NCBI GenBank assembly: GCA_964468125.1
Contig: CAYXVF010000082.1
Coordinates: forward strand, 1-27,681
Length of the DNA: 27,681 nt
From: CAYXVF01 sp964468125
GTDB taxonomy: Bacteria > Myxococcota > XYA12-FULL-58-9 > CAYXVF01
Reading direction: 5' to 3'
Both the position numbers and the translations under genes were made by a program. Shown piece after piece: positions 8,649 to 16,530 of the stretch; within the stretch, counting starts at the first letter, position 1, and every line of letters starts with the position of its first letter. The notes below the pieces were generated by a model. That model saw nothing but the letters and a program-made list of their open reading frames with translations, did no database searches and was not told where the DNA came from.

Positions 8649-9209
8649 ATGCATCACAACTTCTCGCGGCTGCGCACCCGCGTTTCTCAGGCGCTGGAGC
8701 GGCTCGCGGCGGTGATCCGCGCACCGGAGCCGAGCGATTTGCTGCGAAAGCTCGACCTCGTCGCCTTCGATTTCGATGGGGTGATGACCGATGACCGCGT
8801 GCACGTGAGTGAAAGCGGTGAAGAGAGCGTGAGCGCCAACCGTGGGGATGGCATGGGCGTTCTGCGGCTCAAACGAGCTGGCGTAAAGGTCGTGGTGATC
8901 TCGAAGGAAATCAACAAGGTCGTTGCTACGCGCTGTCGCAAGCTCGACATTCCTTGTCATCACGGGATCGACGACAAGCTCGCCCTCTTTCGCGACCTCG
9001 CTGAGATGGAAGGCGTGGAACGGGATCGACTCGCGTTCGTGGGGAACGACGTCAACGACATCGAATGCATCGAGTGGGCGGGCGTGGGAATCGCTGTGGC
9101 CAACTCCCGTCCCGAGGTCCTCGCGGTTGCGGACTGGGTGACATCCGCCCGTGGTGGCGACGGAGCAGTACGGGAGGTGTGCGAGGCGATCATTCGGGCA
9201 AAGAGCTGA
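8649..9209 (+). CDS. KdsC/Neu-type HAD sugar-phosphate phosphatase
   Basis: 186 aa HAD-superfamily phosphatase. The core begins at about residue 38 with DFDGVMTDD (nucleophile and general acid Asp), followed by a GEE...DGMGV cap-loop segment, VISKEINKVVATRCRKL, and the acidic metal motif GNDVND. It ends in a GGDGAVREV segment as in KdsC. The SKE and GNDVND wording is closer to HAD domains linked to acylneuraminate cytidylyltransferases than to classical KdsC. An extra N-terminal stretch of about 35 residues precedes the core. The start at 8649 follows a GGAGG Shine-Dalgarno at 8640-8644. The stop overlaps the next ATG by one base (TGATG). The substrate is unknown: a nonulosonate or Kdo phosphate is likely by family, and a heptose phosphate is possible by context. 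Confidence 0.82.
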   Translation: MHHNFSRLRTRVSQALERLAAVIRAPEPSDLLRKLDLVAFDFDGVMTDDRVHVSESGEESVSANRGDGMGVLRLKRAGVKVVVISKEINKVVATRCRKLDIPCHHGIDDKLALFRDLAEMEGVERDRLAFVGNDVNDIECIEWAGVGIAVANSRPEVLAVADWVTSARGGDGAVREVCEAIIRAKS

Positions 9210-10399
9210 TGCAGCGTTTCCGAGTCGCACACATCATCACGCACCTCGAGCTGGGAGGCGCTCAGCTCGCGACCCTGGCCCAGATTTCGCGGTCGCGATT
9301 CTTCGACGGAACGAGGACCTTGATCACCGGCGGCGGCCGTCTCCTGCCCCGTGCGCGCGCGCTCGGGGGGGTCGACGTCGTCGTGATTCCCGAGCTCGAG
9401 AGGCGTCCGGACCCCTTGCGCGACGCTCTGGCGCTCAGGGGACTGATCCGGACACTGCGTGGCCTCTGCGACTCACCTCTCTTGGTTCACACCCATTCGC
9501 CGAAGGCTGGGGTTCTCGGTCGCGTCGCCGCGCGGATCGTGGGCGCGCACACCGTCGTCCATTCGGTTCACGGTTTCGGCCACGGCCACGGCGGCCCCGG
9601 CGACCTCTTTCGCTGGGTCGAGCGCTCCTGCGCGGGGCTCGCCGACGGCTACACGACCGACAGCGACGCCAATCGTCGGCAGGGGCTCGCCGAAGGACTC
9701 TTCGCGAATCGGCCTGTGGAGGTCGTGCACTGCGGCGTGGATCTGCGCGCTTTCAGATTCGATCCGCTCGCCGGTGAACGAGTGCGACAGGAGCTCGACG
9801 TCGACTACCGAACGCCCCTGGTCGTGACCCTCGCGAATTTCAAGGAACAAAAGGATCCCTTGACCTGGGTGCGGGTTGTGGCGGAGGTCGCACGCGCAGA
9901 CGTCCCTGGGGTGTTTGCTTTCGCCGGCGACGGACCCTTGCGCGGCGAGGTCGAAGAGCTCATTGGCGAGCTCGGGGTCGGGTCCCGGGTGCGCCTCCTT
10001 GGCTGGCGCGAAGACGTTCCGGCTTTGCTGGGTGCGGCGGACCTCTTCCTTTTGACCTCTCGCTGGGAAGGTCTTCCGCAGAGCTTTGGTCAGGCCATGG
10101 CGGCCGGGCTCCCGATTGTCGCCACCGACGTCGACGGCGCTCCGGAGGCCGTTGAAGAGGGGATCACCGGTTTTCTTCGACCGCCCGGTGACGTACGAGG
10201 GCTCGCCAACGCGCTGCTCCGTCTGCTTCGCTCGCCGAAAGAACGGGACCGAATAGGTGAGGAGGCGCGCGTGAGGGCGTCGCGATTCAGCGAAGAGCGC
10301 ATGCTCGACACCTTGGACCGATTCTATGCGCAGCTCACCGGAGGGTCGCTTGCGCCTCATCCTTGTCCAAAGGGGTCTCGTCCGCCGAACGCGCCTTGA
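9209..10399 (+). CDS. GT4-family glycosyltransferase, EX7Q variant
   Basis: 396 aa GT-B glycosyltransferase. It opens with AHIITHLELGGAQL (7-20) and has HTHSPKAGVLGRVAA near 95, HCGVDL near 174 and a FAGDGPL segment near 238. The donor-site motif reads EGLPQSFGQAMAAG, so Glu287 is present but the second Glu of EX7E is Gln295. The ATG at 9209 shares its A with the stop of the HAD gene, so the two are translationally coupled and probably act in one pathway. The last 20-odd residues are low in homology signal because the 3' end runs 65 bp into the convergent WecA-like gene. The sugar specificity is not determinable here. Confidence 0.87.
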   Translation: MQRFRVAHIITHLELGGAQLATLAQISRSRFFDGTRTLITGGGRLLPRARALGGVDVVVIPELERRPDPLRDALALRGLIRTLRGLCDSPLLVHTHSPKAGVLGRVAARIVGAHTVVHSVHGFGHGHGGPGDLFRWVERSCAGLADGYTTDSDANRRQGLAEGLFANRPVEVVHCGVDLRAFRFDPLAGERVRQELDVDYRTPLVVTLANFKEQKDPLTWVRVVAEVARADVPGVFAFAGDGPLRGEVEELIGELGVGSRVRLLGWREDVPALLGAADLFLLTSRWEGLPQSFGQAMAAGLPIVATDVDGAPEAVEEGITGFLRPPGDVRGLANALLRLLRSPKERDRIGEEARVRASRFSEERMLDTLDRFYAQLTGGSLAPHPCPKGSRPPNAP

Positions 10400-11432
10400 G
10401 CGGTCCGGCGGATGCGCGACGCTCGCCCGGGGTGGGAAAGGCGAAGTAGAGCACGAGAAGAGCGGCGAGGAACGAAAGAGCAAAGGCGATCAGGATTCCT
10501 GCGGCGACTCTCGCGTCACTGAGTATCATCACGATGGATGCCGCGACGCCCAGGGCGGTCACCCCCATCGCGGCCCGCGCGACCGCTCGCGCGGACCAGC
10601 CTGCCGCCTTCAGGCGCAGGGCGAGGTGATCATCGCTGCCATTCATCGGTGACATGCCTTTCGCCAGGCGCGCGACGCTGCACAGGGCGGTGTCCAGAAT
10701 GGGGACTAGGAGGATCAGGACCGGTGCGCTGGCGGCGAAGACGTTTCGGCTGCTGTAGGATCCGATGAGCGCGAGCGTGGCGAGGATGAATCCGATGAAG
10801 AGACTGCCCGTGTCGCCGAGGTAGATCGACGCGGGAGCACGATTGTAGCGCAGAAAACCGATGCAGGCGCCGGCGAGGGCGAGGCATGCGGCAGTGATGA
10901 GGGCGTCACCGGCGAGCCACGCCACGATGGCAAAGCCCGCGGCAGCGACCGCAGCTGTGCCCGTGGCCAAACCGTCCGAGACGTCGAGGATGTTGAACGC
11001 GTTGCTGATGCCGATGATCCAAAGAACGCTCAGGGGCAGCGCGAGCCAATAGGGGATGGCGATGAGCTCGATCGTGATGCCCGAGCGCAGGGTGACCCAG
11101 GCGGCCAGGAGCTGACCGGCGAGCTTGAGTCGCGGGGAGATCGCCTTCAGGTCGTCGAAGAGCCCGAGCATGACGACGATGGTGGAGCCAAACAAGAGTC
11201 CGAGGAGCGCACCGCGGATCTCGAAGACGAGGGACAGGGCAACGAGAAACGTGACGTAGACGGCGATCCCCCCGAGGTAGGCCACGGGGGTCTCGTGGGT
11301 CTTGAGCGTGCCACTTGGGCGATCCAAAACACCAAAGCGGTGCGCCGCGTCCTGGACCCGCGGCGTCAGCCAGAGTCCGAGGCTCACGCTCAAGAGCAGG
11401 GTCCCGAGCAGCAGCGCTGCGTCATAGGCCAT
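10335..11432 (-). CDS. WecA/MraY-family polyprenyl-phosphate sugar-1-phosphate transferase
   Basis: Polytopic membrane enzyme (365 aa, about 10-11 hydrophobic segments) that transfers a HexNAc-1-phosphate from UDP-sugar to undecaprenyl phosphate, starting lipid-linked glycan synthesis. Family motifs: DRPSGTLKTHETPVAYLGG near 37-55, the Asp-Asp pair at 93-94 (FDDLK), NAFNILDVSDGLA at 144-156 and YLGDTGS at 204-210. The cytoplasmic His loop reads SDDHLALRL, lacking the second His of the usual HxxH. The C-terminal tail (about 335-365) is hydrophilic and covers the overlap with the convergent GT4 gene. The ATG at 11432 overlaps the permease stop by one base, and it is the last gene of the pilA operon. 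It is not MraY itself by motif wording and context. Confidence 0.88.
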   Translation of the reverse strand: MAYDAALLLGTLLLSVSLGLWLTPRVQDAAHRFGVLDRPSGTLKTHETPVAYLGGIAVYVTFLVALSLVFEIRGALLGLLFGSTIVVMLGLFDDLKAISPRLKLAGQLLAAWVTLRSGITIELIAIPYWLALPLSVLWIIGISNAFNILDVSDGLATGTAAVAAAGFAIVAWLAGDALITAACLALAGACIGFLRYNRAPASIYLGDTGSLFIGFILATLALIGSYSSRNVFAASAPVLILLVPILDTALCSVARLAKGMSPMNGSDDHLALRLKAAGWSARAVARAAMGVTALGVAASIVMILSDARVAAGILIAFALSFLAALLVLYFAFPTPGERRASAGPLKARSADETPLDKDEAQATLR

Positions 11433-12214
11433 CAAACCGCCCGCCGCCGGGTGAAAACCCACATGGCGATCACGACCGCGACGCCAGCGTAGGAGACGCC
11501 GTAGAGCGTGCCATTCCAAAGGTAGGCCACGGGCAGCTCGAGGTTGTTCGCGGCCTGAATCCGGCCGGACAGATCCTGAAGGTCCGGCAGGATGTAGTAG
11601 GCCGACTGGAGAAGCCAGCCGAAGGGCTCGCCCTTGGCTTGAAGCCGCGCACCGAGGTCCTGCACGTCGGTCGCGAGGTTGCCGGCGATGATCACACCGG
11701 CGCTATAGGTTGCGGCGAGGGTTGGGACGGCGAGGGAGCAAAAAGTAAAGCTCACCGCGACCACTACCATGATCTCGATCCAGCCGAGCCAGAGGCTCCC
11801 CCAGAAGGCGCTCGGGATCTCACCGCCGTAGAGCTTCACCGTGACCGCCGTCGCCAGGCCCATGATCGTGACCACGCCGATCATCGCCGCCACGACTCCG
11901 AGGTATTTGCCGAGAATGAACGCCCATCGGGGAAGGGGGCGCGCGAGGATCGGAAAGGCGGTGTGTGTCTTGAGCTCGCCGGCAAAGGTATTGATCGACA
12001 TGGCGACCGCGATCAGCGTACCGAGACCGCTCGCCGCGGAGAGCCCGACGTCGACGATCAACCGCGCCCGCTCCGCGATTGAGATCGAGGCGGCGGCGAC
12101 GGACATGGCGACGAGCACCAAGCCAAAGAGAATCGCCACCGCAAACAAGCGATTGCGAAACGCCTCGAGGAGCGTTGCGATGGCGATCACCAGTGCACCT
12201 CGGATGCCGGTCAC
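11432..12214 (-). CDS. ABC-2 type transporter permease (PilI-like position)
   Basis: 260 aa integral membrane protein with about six hydrophobic segments, starting at residues 5-40 and ending at about 236-254. The cytoplasmic segment TFAGELKTHTAFPILARPLPRW (near 75-96) is typical of ABC-2 permeases of this class. It overlaps the ATPase gene by 4 nt, so the two form one transporter. Myxococcus xanthus has an ABC ATPase and permease (PilH, PilI) downstream of pilA that are needed for pilus biogenesis. This pair occupies the same place, so the assignment is by synteny plus family, not by recognised sequence identity. Substrate unknown; pilus-assembly factor and glycan export both fit. Confidence 0.82.
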   Translation of the reverse strand: MTGIRGALVIAIATLLEAFRNRLFAVAILFGLVLVAMSVAAASISIAERARLIVDVGLSAASGLGTLIAVAMSINTFAGELKTHTAFPILARPLPRWAFILGKYLGVVAAMIGVVTIMGLATAVTVKLYGGEIPSAFWGSLWLGWIEIMVVVAVSFTFCSLAVPTLAATYSAGVIIAGNLATDVQDLGARLQAKGEPFGWLLQSAYYILPDLQDLSGRIQAANNLELPVAYLWNGTLYGVSYAGVAVVIAMWVFTRRRAV

Positions 12215-13161
12215 GCCGTCACCTCCAGCGGCGCCTCGGCGCTTTCCGTCGAGGCGGCTTCCACGAAAATGTCCTCCAGTGTCCCGCGATGGGTTTCCAC
12301 CCGAAGAATGGTCGCCGACGCGGCGCGCAGTCGGTCGATGAGCGCGTTCGCCTCGGCGGTCGATTCCGCCTGAATGACCACGTCTCGGCCGCGATCCTGC
12401 GCGAGCTGTTTGTCGAGCGTCCCCCGCAGCGTGTCCGGGACCTGATCGACGTGGATCTCGACGTGATCCACGGTGTCACTCAAGAGCTCACTCAGGCGGC
12501 CGGTGCGTCGGACCTCACCCTTGATCAAGATCGTGACCCGGTCGCAGAGCATTTCCACGTCGGGCAGAATGTGGGTCGAGAAGAAGACCGTGGTCCCGCC
12601 GTCACGCAGCTCGGTGAGGATCTCGCGGATCTCCTTTCGACCGAGCGGGTCGAGGCCACTCATCGGCTCGTCGAAGACGACCAGTCTCGGTCGGCCCACG
12701 AGCGCCTGCGCCACGCCAACCCGTTGCAGCATGCCTTTGGAGTAGGAGCGAAGCAGTTGGTCCGCCGCGTGGGCGATCCCGACGCGCTCCAACAGCTCCG
12801 TCGCGCGCTGCCGTGCATCGGAGAGGGAGAGGCCGGCGAGGAGCGCGTGTTTCAGCACCACTTCTTTGCCGGTCAGGTGCTCGGGAAAGTAGGAGCGCTC
12901 CGGGAGAAAACCCAGTCGCGCGCGGATATCCGGATCCTGAATCGAGCCGCCGAGAACCCGAATCTGTCCCGCGTCCGGCCGTATGAGGCCCAGGATCGCT
13001 TTGATCGAGGTCGTCTTGCCGGCACCGTTGGGGCCCAGGAAGCCGAAGATCTCGCCCTCGCCCACCTCGAAGCCGACCCCGTGCAGGATTTCTTTGCGCG
13101 CGCTCCAGAAGTGCGGGCGCACCCCGTAGCACAGGCTCTCCACGACCAAGGGCGCGCTCAT
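12211..13161 (-). CDS. ABC transporter ATP-binding protein (PilH-like position)
   Basis: 316 aa ATPase subunit. Walker A GPNGAGKTT lies at 43-51, the signature reads SYSKGMLQR at 139-147 (the ABC-2 style replacement for LSGGQ), Walker B is VVFDEP at 161-166 with the D-loop SGLDP after it, and the H-loop His is His197 in STHIL. Residues about 220-305 form an extra C-terminal domain seen in many ABC-2 exporters. The gene overlaps the TPR gene upstream and the permease downstream by 4 nt each. Its place in the pilA operon matches pilH of Myxococcus. It partners the permease at 11432-12214. Confidence 0.87.
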   Translation of the reverse strand: MSAPLVVESLCYGVRPHFWSARKEILHGVGFEVGEGEIFGFLGPNGAGKTTSIKAILGLIRPDAGQIRVLGGSIQDPDIRARLGFLPERSYFPEHLTGKEVVLKHALLAGLSLSDARQRATELLERVGIAHAADQLLRSYSKGMLQRVGVAQALVGRPRLVVFDEPMSGLDPLGRKEIREILTELRDGGTTVFFSTHILPDVEMLCDRVTILIKGEVRRTGRLSELLSDTVDHVEIHVDQVPDTLRGTLDKQLAQDRGRDVVIQAESTAEANALIDRLRAASATILRVETHRGTLEDIFVEAASTESAEAPLEVTA

Positions 13162-14066
13162 GGCTCGACTCCTCGAGGGGGCTTTACGCCGAGCTCTTTG
13201 CGCGCCTGTGCCGAGAGTTTGAGGCGTCGCTCGTCGTTGCTCGTCATCACCCGATCTCCGCTGAGATAATACCCCCCGCCCAACGGCTCCTCAGGGATGT
13301 ACTTCAAGTAGCCGGCGTCGACCATTTCCTGAAGCGAGGCCGGGGCTCGACCTTGGTTCCGAACATAGGCCTCGAGGGTTCGGTTGAGCGCGGCGAGCTC
13401 GACCTCGAGGAGGAGGAGCGTTCGGCGCTGCTCGTATTCTTCGCGCAGCGCCTTGTTTTCTTCGTCTTCCGGGTCGAGTCCAGCGAGGATTGAGTCGACC
13501 ACCGCGAGGCCGACCTCCGGCCGACCCGCTTCGGCCGCGAGCCGGGTCGCGAGTCCCGCGGTGTAGGGCGGTGCCCCTTCGAGCTCCGCCGCGCGCGAGA
13601 AGAGCTCGGCGGCCCGCGCAAAGTCGTGGTCGAAGTAGTAGAGATTGAAGCCGAGATAGAAGGGGATCTCCCAGACGTCCGGTCGGTAGTCGAGTCCGCG
13701 CTCCAAAATTCGGTTGGACAGCGACACATCCATGCCTTTCAGGGTCAAAGCCGTGCCGGCGAGCTTGTAGATGCTCGCGAAATAGGGGTCGAGCGCCGTG
13801 GCCCGCGTCAAGAACGGCTCGAGGTTCGGGTAGAGAAGGCCATGCATGCGATAGTCCCCGAAATGCCCGAGGGCGCGCAGCCAGTAGTAGTCCGCGGCGA
13901 GCGCGTAGTGTCCGAGGCTCAGAGCGCGGGTGGCGTGATTCGAGGCGAGCGTCTCTTCGACAGTGGGGTTCTCAGGCAACTCGGTGGAATCGAGTGTGAG
14001 ATGCGCACTGTGGCCGAGCACTGCCAAGACTAGGAGTGCGATCGGAAATGCCCAATGCCCTCTCAT
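13158..14066 (-). CDS. Membrane-anchored TPR protein with pseudopilin-like C-terminal segment (PilG-like position)
   Basis: 302 aa. A hydrophobic segment at about 7-22 looks like an uncleaved signal anchor, placing the rest outside the cytoplasm. Residues about 40-195 form helical repeats of TPR type (for example FARAAELFSRAAELEGAPP near 149). After a charged helix, residues about 229-279 (LNRTLEAYVRNQGRAPASL, then LQEMVDAGYLKYIPEEPLGG) resemble the segment of GspG-type pseudopilins that precedes a P-x-x-P-x-G-G-x-Y turn. The gene lies between the ligase-like gene and the ABC pair, overlapping both by 4 nt. By order it corresponds to pilG of Myxococcus, but I cannot confirm sequence homology. 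Role unknown; an accessory factor for the ABC transporter is the simplest reading. Confidence 0.75.
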   Translation of the reverse strand: MRGHWAFPIALLVLAVLGHSAHLTLDSTELPENPTVEETLASNHATRALSLGHYALAADYYWLRALGHFGDYRMHGLLYPNLEPFLTRATALDPYFASIYKLAGTALTLKGMDVSLSNRILERGLDYRPDVWEIPFYLGFNLYYFDHDFARAAELFSRAAELEGAPPYTAGLATRLAAEAGRPEVGLAVVDSILAGLDPEDEENKALREEYEQRRTLLLLEVELAALNRTLEAYVRNQGRAPASLQEMVDAGYLKYIPEEPLGGGYYLSGDRVMTSNDERRLKLSAQARKELGVKPPRGVEP

Positions 14067-15907
14067 AGCGGCTGCATCCTGAGGTCTTTTGCGGGGGTGT
14101 CAAACGGCTCGGGTGCGAGCTTCTTCATTGCGTCCTGCAGCGACTCGGGGAGCTCCAGCACCAAACGCGGGTAGCGCCAGTAGAGCTTCGAGGCGCGATG
14201 GGCGTGGAGCGCGCGGGCGGCGAGCGTCTTCGCGTGCGCTTCGTCCCTGCTCGAGAGCGCCAGGCGTGCGAGCGCGTGCGCGCAGTTCGGCTCGATCTCG
14301 ACCGCTCGCACGAGCGCCTGAATACTCTCTTCGTCGCGGCCAGCGCTTCGGAGGGCCCGCGCGTAGCGGACCCACACGAGCACCGATTGTGGCGAGCGCT
14401 CGAGGTGCATCCGGAGCACGTCGACGATCGCCCGGTTGCGCTCCGGCGTGTTGGGCAAGGTGCGCAAGAGCTGCTCGGCGCGGGCCGGAGGCCGGGGATC
14501 CGACGGAAAGCGCGTGCTGAGCGTGTAGAGGGTTTCGAGGGCCTGCTCTGTGTCCGCGCTGCTCGAGTAGCGCTGCGAGGCGAGGAGCATGGCTGCGCCG
14601 AGATCAAAAGGAGCGACCGCCACCGCCCACTCCGCCCGTACGAGTGCGGTTGTGGGATCACCGCGGTCGCGCGCATCGGCCGCTTGCTCCTGGAGCTGGC
14701 GCGAAAGCCCGCCGGGGAAGGCAAGCAGCAGCCCGAGCGCCGCGACGGGGAGTACGAGTCTCGGAGCCCAAGCCGCTCCCGGTGCGCGCTCCTCTTGGAT
14801 TTCCGATCCGAGCATCGCGGCCAGGGTCAGCGCGTAGACTGAAACGTGCAGCGGTCCTCCGACGAGGATCGGTGGAAGGGCCACCGCCAGGATGAGCGCC
14901 GTGCGCCGCGTACGACCGAGCGCACCGAGGGTCAAAGCGGCCAAAGCGAGTACCACGACGGCCAGCACTCCAAGCTCGACCCAGAGCTGCAGCGGCTCGC
15001 TGTGGGCGTGGTAGGCGACCTTGGGAAAGCGTACCGGACCGTGAGCGAGCGCGACCCCGAGTTGTCGAAAGGCGTGAGACGCATCGCCGAGACCCCAGCC
15101 CCAGGGCTCGGTCCAACCGGCGCGCAGCGCGGTGCTCCAGATTTGAATTCGGTCGAACGCGTAGCCGTCCATTCGGCTCGTCAACCGGCCGCCGATGGCC
15201 ACCGCGAGGCCCGATGCGAGGGCGACCGTGAGCCCGAGGAATCGCCAGCGAGGGCTCACGTGGATCCAGGTCAGCACCGCGATGCCGCAGGCCCAGGCCA
15301 GCAGGGCGCTCCGGGAACCGCTGGCGAGCGTTGCAATGAACAGGAGGGGAACGAGCACCCGTCGCAGCTGGCCAAAGTGCAGCCAGGTCCAGGCCGCCGC
15401 GAGCGCGAGCCAGGCTCCGAGGTAGTTCGGGTTGAAGAAGCCGGCGCTCGCCCGCGCTCCGGTGAGGAGCGCTTCGCCGATCGCCCACAGCGCGTGCACC
15501 GAAGCGGCGAGAACCACGCCGGCGACGGTCGATGCGAGCCGATCACGCTCGGCCATCGCTGCAACGAGAAAAACCGCGACGGCGATGGCAGCGGTCGCCC
15601 AGAAGTCGAGGCCCGAGGCGAGACGCTCACTGGCGAGCAAGCCCAGAGCGAGAGTGGCCAACCCCAAGAGCGCAGCGGTGGAGGCGAAACTCGGGAGCGC
15701 TCGGGTGCGGGGAGTGAAGACGAGCCAAGCGAGAGCTGCGGCCCGAAGCGCCTGAGAGGCCAGGTAGTGGGTGCTGCCGTCGAGCGTCGTGACCGCGAAG
15801 ACGACGACAGCGGTGAGTGCGAGCACCGTTGGAGATGAACGCTGCAAACGCACGCTCCTCCAAAACGAGAGAGCCCCGCACAGGGCGAGGCTCTCAGGTT
15901 CGCTCAT
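14063..15907 (-). CDS. O-antigen ligase / O-oligosaccharyltransferase-like membrane protein with C-terminal TPRs
   Basis: 614 aa. Residues 28-400 carry about 10-12 hydrophobic segments with a Wzy_C-type core: GFFNPNYLGAWLALA at 156-170, GSRSALLAW at 197-205, DRIQIW near 252 and the periplasmic-loop motif HAHSEPLQLWVELG at 300-313, holding the His residues typical of WaaL and PglL families. Residues about 405-575 form TPR-like helices, probably periplasmic. The gene starts 15 nt after the pilA stop. In Pseudomonas the pilin glycosyltransferase TfpO/PilO is also encoded directly downstream of pilA, which makes a pilin O-glycosylation role attractive. The alternative is an LPS or capsule ligase/polymerase that merely shares the operon; sequence alone cannot separate these. 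Confidence 0.78.
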   Translation of the reverse strand: MSEPESLALCGALSFWRSVRLQRSSPTVLALTAVVVFAVTTLDGSTHYLASQALRAAALAWLVFTPRTRALPSFASTAALLGLATLALGLLASERLASGLDFWATAAIAVAVFLVAAMAERDRLASTVAGVVLAASVHALWAIGEALLTGARASAGFFNPNYLGAWLALAAAWTWLHFGQLRRVLVPLLFIATLASGSRSALLAWACGIAVLTWIHVSPRWRFLGLTVALASGLAVAIGGRLTSRMDGYAFDRIQIWSTALRAGWTEPWGWGLGDASHAFRQLGVALAHGPVRFPKVAYHAHSEPLQLWVELGVLAVVVLALAALTLGALGRTRRTALILAVALPPILVGGPLHVSVYALTLAAMLGSEIQEERAPGAAWAPRLVLPVAALGLLLAFPGGLSRQLQEQAADARDRGDPTTALVRAEWAVAVAPFDLGAAMLLASQRYSSSADTEQALETLYTLSTRFPSDPRPPARAEQLLRTLPNTPERNRAIVDVLRMHLERSPQSVLVWVRYARALRSAGRDEESIQALVRAVEIEPNCAHALARLALSSRDEAHAKTLAARALHAHRASKLYWRYPRLVLELPESLQDAMKKLAPEPFDTPAKDLRMQPL

Positions 15908-15922
15908 TGAAATCGACGACCC

Positions 15923-16435
15923 TTAGAGGTCGACGTCGTTCGCGGTTTGCGAGCCGGCGTTGACCACGCAGGCGCTTCCGTCACCGGCGCTACCATTGCA
16001 GAGCACGTTCTTGTCGTTGATCTGCCAGCCATCCGAGAAGACGTCCGAGTCGATGTTGCCCATCGCGGTCGCGGTGAATTCCTGCTCCGCGTCCGTCGCC
16101 GCGCTCTGACCGGCGCCGTCAACGTTCGCTTCCGCGAGCGCTCCACCGGCGCCACCGTTCGCACCGAGCTCCGATGCGCCACCGGCGCGGTAGGTGTAGA
16201 GGTTGCCGAGCTCCGGCGAGAAGCCGCAGAAGCCGCACGCGTAGTTGTTCTTCTCGGCGAGAGCGGACTTCTTGGCGGTGAAGATCGCCTTCAGGTTCGC
16301 CTTCGCCTCAGACTGCTTCGACTTCGCCTGGAACTTGATGAAGTTGGGAATCGCGATAGCCGCGAGAATGCCGATGATCGCAACGACGATCATCAGCTCG
16401 ATCAGGGTAAACCCACGCTGAAGCTTCTTCTTCAT
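15923..16435 (-). CDS. pilA: Type IV major pilin PilA
   Basis: 170 aa prepilin. The eight-residue leader MKKKLQRG is cut by PilD before Phe9. The mature N-terminus FTLIELMIVVAIIGILAAIAIPNF has the conserved Glu5 and hydrophobic spine. The N-terminal half (FIKFQAKSKQSEAKANLKAIFTAKKS) closely follows Myxococcus-type pilins. The ATG at 16435 is preceded by GGAGAAGAGAG, a strong Shine-Dalgarno; the frame stays open upstream to 16531 but that would bury the leader and run into the promoter. Four Cys are present (67 and 70 in CGFC, 146 and 156). Residues about 86-113 are Gly/Ala/Ser-rich, a possible glycosylation region. The gene leads the operon that continues to 10335. Confidence 0.95.
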   Translation of the reverse strand: MKKKLQRGFTLIELMIVVAIIGILAAIAIPNFIKFQAKSKQSEAKANLKAIFTAKKSALAEKNNYACGFCGFSPELGNLYTYRAGGASELGANGGAGGALAEANVDGAGQSAATDAEQEFTATAMGNIDSDVFSDGWQINDKNVLCNGSAGDGSACVVNAGSQTANDVDL

Positions 16436-16530
16436 GACTCTCTCTTCTCCTAGACCCGTTTGCGTCGCCCGGACGCAGTTGGTGGTGTGCTCGAAATCTG
16501 GGACACTCCACAGTGTTCGTGCTCTACTCA

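Noticed and set aside
12079..13269. 396-codon plus-strand frame opposite the ABC ATPase
   Set aside because: Antisense shadow. The minus strand carries complete Walker A, signature, Walker B and H-loop motifs.
14846..15838. 330-codon plus-strand frame opposite the ligase-like gene
   Set aside because: Composition is Arg/Glu/Gly-rich without hydrophobic core. It is the complement of membrane-helix codons.
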